From Acidobacteriota bacterium (GTDB lineage Bacteria; Acidobacteriota; Terriglobia; Terriglobales; Acidobacteriaceae), in NCBI GenBank assembly GCA_021780415.1, contig JAJXYW010000250.1:1-8390 (forward strand): a stretch of 8,390 nucleotides of DNA, given 5' to 3'. Position 1 is the first letter of the stretch. Every line of letters begins with the position of its first letter. The translations under genes and the position numbers were made by a program. Below the pieces are notes generated by a model that worked only from the letters and a program-made list of their open reading frames with translations, was not told where the DNA came from and did not search any database. This document shows positions 5,880-8,390 of the stretch, piece after piece.

Positions 5880-6917
5880 CTACTTTGCAAACCTTTCCAG
5901 AACCTTCTGCAAGATCACGGGTATGGAAGAAACCAACATAACGGAGAATACCGCTGACAGCGACTTGAGTCTGAAGGGCCAAGAGTTGATGGCGTCGATC
6001 CGTTCACGTAACTGTAACATGGCATGAAGCTTGTCAAGGTGCTCGTCGCCCCCCCCAACCCGAAGCGTCTCGAGCGTGGCGAAAAACTCGGTTTGAATTT
6101 GCTGATCGAGTTCGCCCAGAGCGAGTGTCTTCGAGACTCTAATCCTGCGGACGACAGGAATTGAAGGGACGAGAATCGAAGCCACGATACTGAGACACGC
6201 GAACGCGGAATACCCTGCCACCCATCCGCCGAGAGGAAGCACGGAGAACAGGATGCTCGAGATGCAGATGGCGACGTAAACACTTGCCAGCAGCGCAATC
6301 CTGCGGATGGTCCCGAGAAGGAATTCTGTTGAAGGATTCCTTGCCTGCCAGAGATCGACCTTTGCCATGGTGCCGAGCCTGAGAGACTGGATGAGGAACT
6401 GTATCAGGCCGTAGAACCCGACGCCGGTCACAAAGTTGACAAGTGCCATGAAGGCGGCAAGGGCGAGTCGTATCGGCAACTCGTTTTGCCACACGTGCAG
6501 GAAGAACGGTGCCAACCCGAGAAGGATCCCGTACACGGCACCGGAGAGCGTGGCCCCACGGAGACTGGTTAATGAGGAACACAACTCGCCGTGGCGTAGA
6601 TAGGCGTCGCGCGGATCGCCCATGGAAAGAACGAATGAGTAGAACTCGAGGCCCTTACGGTTGACGAACCGCAATATCGCTTTCATCCCGAGGAGTAAGA
6701 TGACCGTGGCGCCGATTAACATGCTTGTGAAGGGGATGTCCACGACGGTTCCGGTTTGCCGAAACTGAATCGTGATGTAGGCGACCGCCGCGCCCGTCAC
6801 CAGGAGGGTGAGAGTCGCGAGGCCACCTCGGGAGAGGTAAGGGGTCGCGACTTCGGGCGAGCCGGAGCTTGCGCCGCACGTCTGTCTGGCTTGGACCGGA
6901 TCTGGCTCAAAGTTCAC
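5880..6917 (-). CDS. Polytopic membrane protein of unknown function
   Basis: This 345-residue integral inner-membrane protein has hydrophobic segments at about 33-50, 62-79, 122-140, 149-172, 206-226, 233-256 and a last one at 318-337. A charged cytosolic helical stretch lies between the sixth and last segments (about 258-316), with LRERIDAINSWPF just before the final helix. I do not recognise a named family, and no transporter or enzyme motif is evident. The start is GTG 6917-6915, with GGGAGG exactly 7 bases upstream, inside the end of the hydrolase gene. The preceding stop is 2 bases away, so the two are translationally linked. A run of eight G on the coding strand (6056-6049, in RVGGGD) is a possible slippage site. 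GC is about 55% in one counted line, below the flanks. The gene ends 22 bases from the truncated HEPN-like gene, convergently, with no visible terminator between. Confidence 0.85.
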   Translation of the reverse strand: MNFEPDPVQARQTCGASSGSPEVATPYLSRGGLATLTLLVTGAAVAYITIQFRQTGTVVDIPFTSMLIGATVILLLGMKAILRFVNRKGLEFYSFVLSMGDPRDAYLRHGELCSSLTSLRGATLSGAVYGILLGLAPFFLHVWQNELPIRLALAAFMALVNFVTGVGFYGLIQFLIQSLRLGTMAKVDLWQARNPSTEFLLGTIRRIALLASVYVAICISSILFSVLPLGGWVAGYSAFACLSIVASILVPSIPVVRRIRVSKTLALGELDQQIQTEFFATLETLRVGGGDEHLDKLHAMLQLRERIDAINSWPFRLKSLSAVFSVMLVSSIPVILQKVLERFAK

Positions 6918-6919
6918 GA

Positions 6920-7792
6920 CTAGACCTCCCGATCTGGGGCAATCGTACGTTTGATCTCCTCCGCGTATTGTCGGGGAGCCTCGACCATCGGCGTATGGGA
7001 CGCACCGGGCACCTCAACATATCGGGCACCGAGCAGACCTGCGAGCGTCAAGGACGGCCCTCGTGGTGCAACCCAGTCGCGCGCACCCCGAAGAATGGTC
7101 GCCCGCGTCCCAAGTCTGCTCGGAATAGAGGCGCGCGGTATTGGCCGGCACAACTCGCGGAAGAGGCGGCCAGCGGTTTTGGGGTCTGCGCCCATAATGC
7201 CCTTGACGAGCGTCGCCGTGGCAGGGGTCGGATGGTTAACCGTAAATCGCACAGCAAGGCGTGCGAGGGGCGCTGCGAATGTCGGAGGCAGAGCGTGAAG
7301 CGTGCGGAACCCCAAGCTGACCAGGCCTGGGACGGCCAGCAAACGAAGGCCTGCCGGGAGGCCGAACGCGGGGCAGCCGCTGAGGACAACGGGGCATCGA
7401 ATGGTCTCATTCGAGCCGAGGCGTAGCGCCACGATCGCGCCCAGCGAGTCTGCGACAAGGCAGGCAAGGCCCTCGCTGCCGCGCCCGCGGAGCGCTGTGG
7501 CCAGCAAACCCGCATACGCGTCGACAAGCGGCCCGCGTGTCTCAAGCGGCCGGGAGCAACCAAAGCCGGGCCAGTCCGGCGCCATCAACTGGAAGGTGCC
7601 GCACAGGCGATCCATGACGGCGTCCCAGATCTCGCTGGAATGACTCCAACCGTGGAGAAGTAGGATCGCTGGCCCTCGGCCCTTCTTATGGACGAAGAGC
7701 TGTTGAGCTTCGGCCCTTAAAGCGGTTGTGCGCCAGTTGTTGGGGGGACCCGGCTCAATAACCTGCTGGACCTGCGTGAGACTCTCAGTCAC
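6920..7792 (-). CDS. Alpha/beta hydrolase
   Basis: This is a soluble serine hydrolase of about 290 residues with a standard alpha/beta fold and an intact-looking catalytic set. Numbering from GTG 7792, an oxyanion-hole HGW lies at 47-49 and DWPGFG at 73-78. The nucleophile Ser116 sits in ADSLGA, an AxSxG elbow instead of GxSxG. The acid is Asp239 in GARDW and the base is His266 in GASHTP. A cap of about 80 residues (140-225) separates the elbow from the acid. The substrate cannot be read from sequence; esters or similar bonds are usual for the family. I chose GTG 7792 because GGAAG lies about 9 bases upstream. TTG 7822 would add a Trp-rich leader (WHWRW) with no good ribosome site. The membrane protein gene follows after 2 bases, so the two may act on a membrane-associated or exported substrate, which is inference. 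Confidence 0.9.
   Translation of the reverse strand: MTESLTQVQQVIEPGPPNNWRTTALRAEAQQLFVHKKGRGPAILLLHGWSHSSEIWDAVMDRLCGTFQLMAPDWPGFGCSRPLETRGPLVDAYAGLLATALRGRGSEGLACLVADSLGAIVALRLGSNETIRCPVVLSGCPAFGLPAGLRLLAVPGLVSLGFRTLHALPPTFAAPLARLAVRFTVNHPTPATATLVKGIMGADPKTAGRLFRELCRPIPRASIPSRLGTRATILRGARDWVAPRGPSLTLAGLLGARYVEVPGASHTPMVEAPRQYAEEIKRTIAPDREV
6925..6930 (-). promoter_or_regulatory. Ribosome binding site nested in the hydrolase gene
   Basis: On the minus strand GGGAGG (6930-6925) lies within the last codons of the hydrolase, 7 bases before GTG 6917. It decides the start of the membrane protein and implies that translation of the two genes is coupled. Confidence 0.75.
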
Positions 7793-7934
7793 TGGACCAA
7801 TCTTCCACCGCCAGTGCCACAACAGTCAACTATTGCCCCAGGCTCCCGCGTGCCGGTCTGCTACTACTCGCCGGGTCCTTGCCCTCCGGCCAAGATGCCG
7901 AGACGACACCGCAGGGACGCTGGGACAAGCAACA

Positions 7935-7953
7935 CGGGGGGGTGGCCCCCCCG
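7935..7953. repeat. Perfect 8-bp G/C hairpin
   Basis: CGGGGGGG and CCCCCCCG flank a three-base loop (TGG) to form a perfect inverted repeat of pure G/C pairs. No T-run follows on either strand, so it is not a standard terminator. It may be a structured element in the leader of one of the divergent genes, or an end of a degraded repeat element. Confidence 0.6.
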
Positions 7954-8170
7954 CGGCCTGCTCTAAGGCCTGCAGAGTTGGCTCGGGCTTCCAGGGGGAC
8001 ATTGTCGGCTCAGTGCGTCGCTCCCGCTTCATTCCGGGATTCGGGTCTGGCGTGGGGGATGGAGTGCAAGGGTTCATTTGGGCCGTGACCTGCTACGGCA
8101 CGACCGAACCCGGCCCGGCTTCGAGAATGGGCCTGATCCTGACCGCCCGCAGACTGGATCGAATCCGCGG

Positions 8171-8176
8171 TACAAT
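8171..8176 (+). promoter_or_regulatory. Possible -10 box upstream of the pirin gene
   Basis: TACAAT matches TATAAT in 5 of 6 bases and lies 57 bases before ATG 8233 in otherwise GC-rich sequence. I find no convincing -35 box at 15-19 bases upstream, so the promoter may be weak, depend on an activator, or not exist. Confidence 0.3.
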
Positions 8177-8232
8177 AACTGCGACAGCGTCGCACCGGTG
8201 ATTCGCGCGCGGTCGCGGTGAGGGAGGCTCCG

Positions 8233-8390
8233 ATGTCCATTCGACCGATCAAGAGGCTTTCGCTGTCCAAGCCGACGCTCGAGGGGGCGGGGGTGCGGCT
8301 GCGGCGGGCGTTCGGGTTCGGCAACACGGCGGAGTTCGATCCGTTCCTGCTGCTCGACGACTTCCGCAACGAGCGGCCGGAGGACTACCT
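8233..8390 (+). CDS. Pirin family protein, N-terminal part (runs off the window)
   Basis: The first 52 codons from ATG 8233 read MSIRPIKRLSLSKPTLEG, then GVRLRRAFGFGNTAEFDPFLLLDDF and RNERPEDYL. The DPFLLLDDF segment followed by a short acidic stretch is the hallmark start of the pirin family, bicupin proteins that bind a metal ion. Bacterial members include quercetin 2,3-dioxygenase-like enzymes and proteins of unclear role. The metal-binding histidines lie in the next segment (HPHRGIET-like), beyond the right edge, so activity cannot be judged. GGGAGG at 8222-8227 is 5 bases before the ATG, which makes the start secure. The gene is very GC-rich, like the left flank, and probably belongs to the host chromosome rather than to the acquired block. 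Confidence 0.93.
   Translation, partial: MSIRPIKRLSLSKPTLEGAGVRLRRAFGFGNTAEFDPFLLLDDFRNERPEDY

Larger units (their letters stand above)
7823..8232. other. Intergenic region between hydrolase operon and pirin gene
   Basis: About 400 bases separate the divergent hydrolase and pirin genes. Frames on both strands are short, rich in Arg, Pro and Ser, and lack ribosome sites or recognisable motifs. The region must hold promoters for both directions, but I find no complete sigma70 site on the hydrolase side. It contains one strong GC hairpin (7935-7953) and a -10-like box near the pirin gene. No tRNA, CRISPR or insertion sequence is visible. Confidence 0.5.

Noticed and set aside
5728..6027. Plus-strand frame of 99 codons bridging the HEPN-like gene and the membrane gene
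   Set aside because: It starts inside the HEPN-like gene in a different frame and then runs antisense to the membrane protein, with no ribosome site.
5459..7975. CTGCAG sites (5459-5464 and 7970-7975) as evidence of target avoidance or recognition
   Set aside because: Two sites in 8.4 kb is about what chance predicts, and family members need not all recognise CTGCAG.
8155..8172. GGATCGAATCC resembling the T-arm of a tRNA
   Set aside because: The loop lacks the TTC start and no acceptor, D or anticodon arm can be built around it.
7728..8201. Plus-strand frame of 157 codons in the hydrolase-pirin spacer
   Set aside because: It overlaps the hydrolase start antisense, has no ribosome site and shows low-complexity, shadow-like composition.

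Overview
The window is a gene-dense, high-GC stretch of bacterial DNA. The outer parts are very GC-rich: hand-counting single 60-base lines gives about 88% near position 1000 and 75% near 7440. The middle is lower, about 55% near 1560 and 6300 and 63% near 3300. A C-terminal IPTL-type sorting signal points to a Gram-negative organism with an exosortase-like surface sorting system. This signal occurs in several high-GC Gram-negative groups, and I cannot assign a phylum from this window.

Layout. At the left, a secreted beta-sandwich-like protein with an IPTL-CTERM tail (91-732, minus) has its own sigma70-like promoter. About 330 bases upstream of it lies an orphan fragment coding only for a second IPTL-like tail (1065-1199, minus). 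A well-formed promoter then drives a 54-residue ORF (1256-1420, plus), whose stop overlaps the start of an unrecognised 386-residue protein with a C-terminal membrane helix (1417-2577).

The centre is a restriction-modification locus of the BsuBI/PstI type. An adenine-N6 methyltransferase and its restriction endonuclease are fused in one reading frame (2684-5356). The endonuclease half is cut by an in-frame TAG at 5018-5020, immediately before its catalytic core. An AGGAGGA sequence and an in-frame ATG at the domain border (4385) would allow a free endonuclease of normal length to be made if the TAG were absent. Directly downstream is the N-terminal part of a TPR/HEPN-like protein (5381-5857). 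Its recognisable sequence stops abruptly near 5797, which suggests a truncation or recombination junction.

Convergent to these genes is a tight two-gene minus-strand operon. An alpha/beta hydrolase (6920-7792) is followed, after 2 bases, by a polytopic membrane protein of unknown function (5880-6917). After a 400-base gap without a convincing gene, the window ends in the first 52 codons of a pirin-family protein (8233 onward, plus).

Reading: the interval from about 1417 to 5860 looks like a laterally acquired and partly decaying defence patch in a GC-richer chromosome. It holds an R-M fusion with a dead or conditionally expressed nuclease and a truncated HEPN-type gene. The most unusual points are the M-R fusion with an internal ribosome binding site, the single amber codon replacing an expected tyrosine, and the duplicated sorting tail. 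That these genes work together is inference from proximity.
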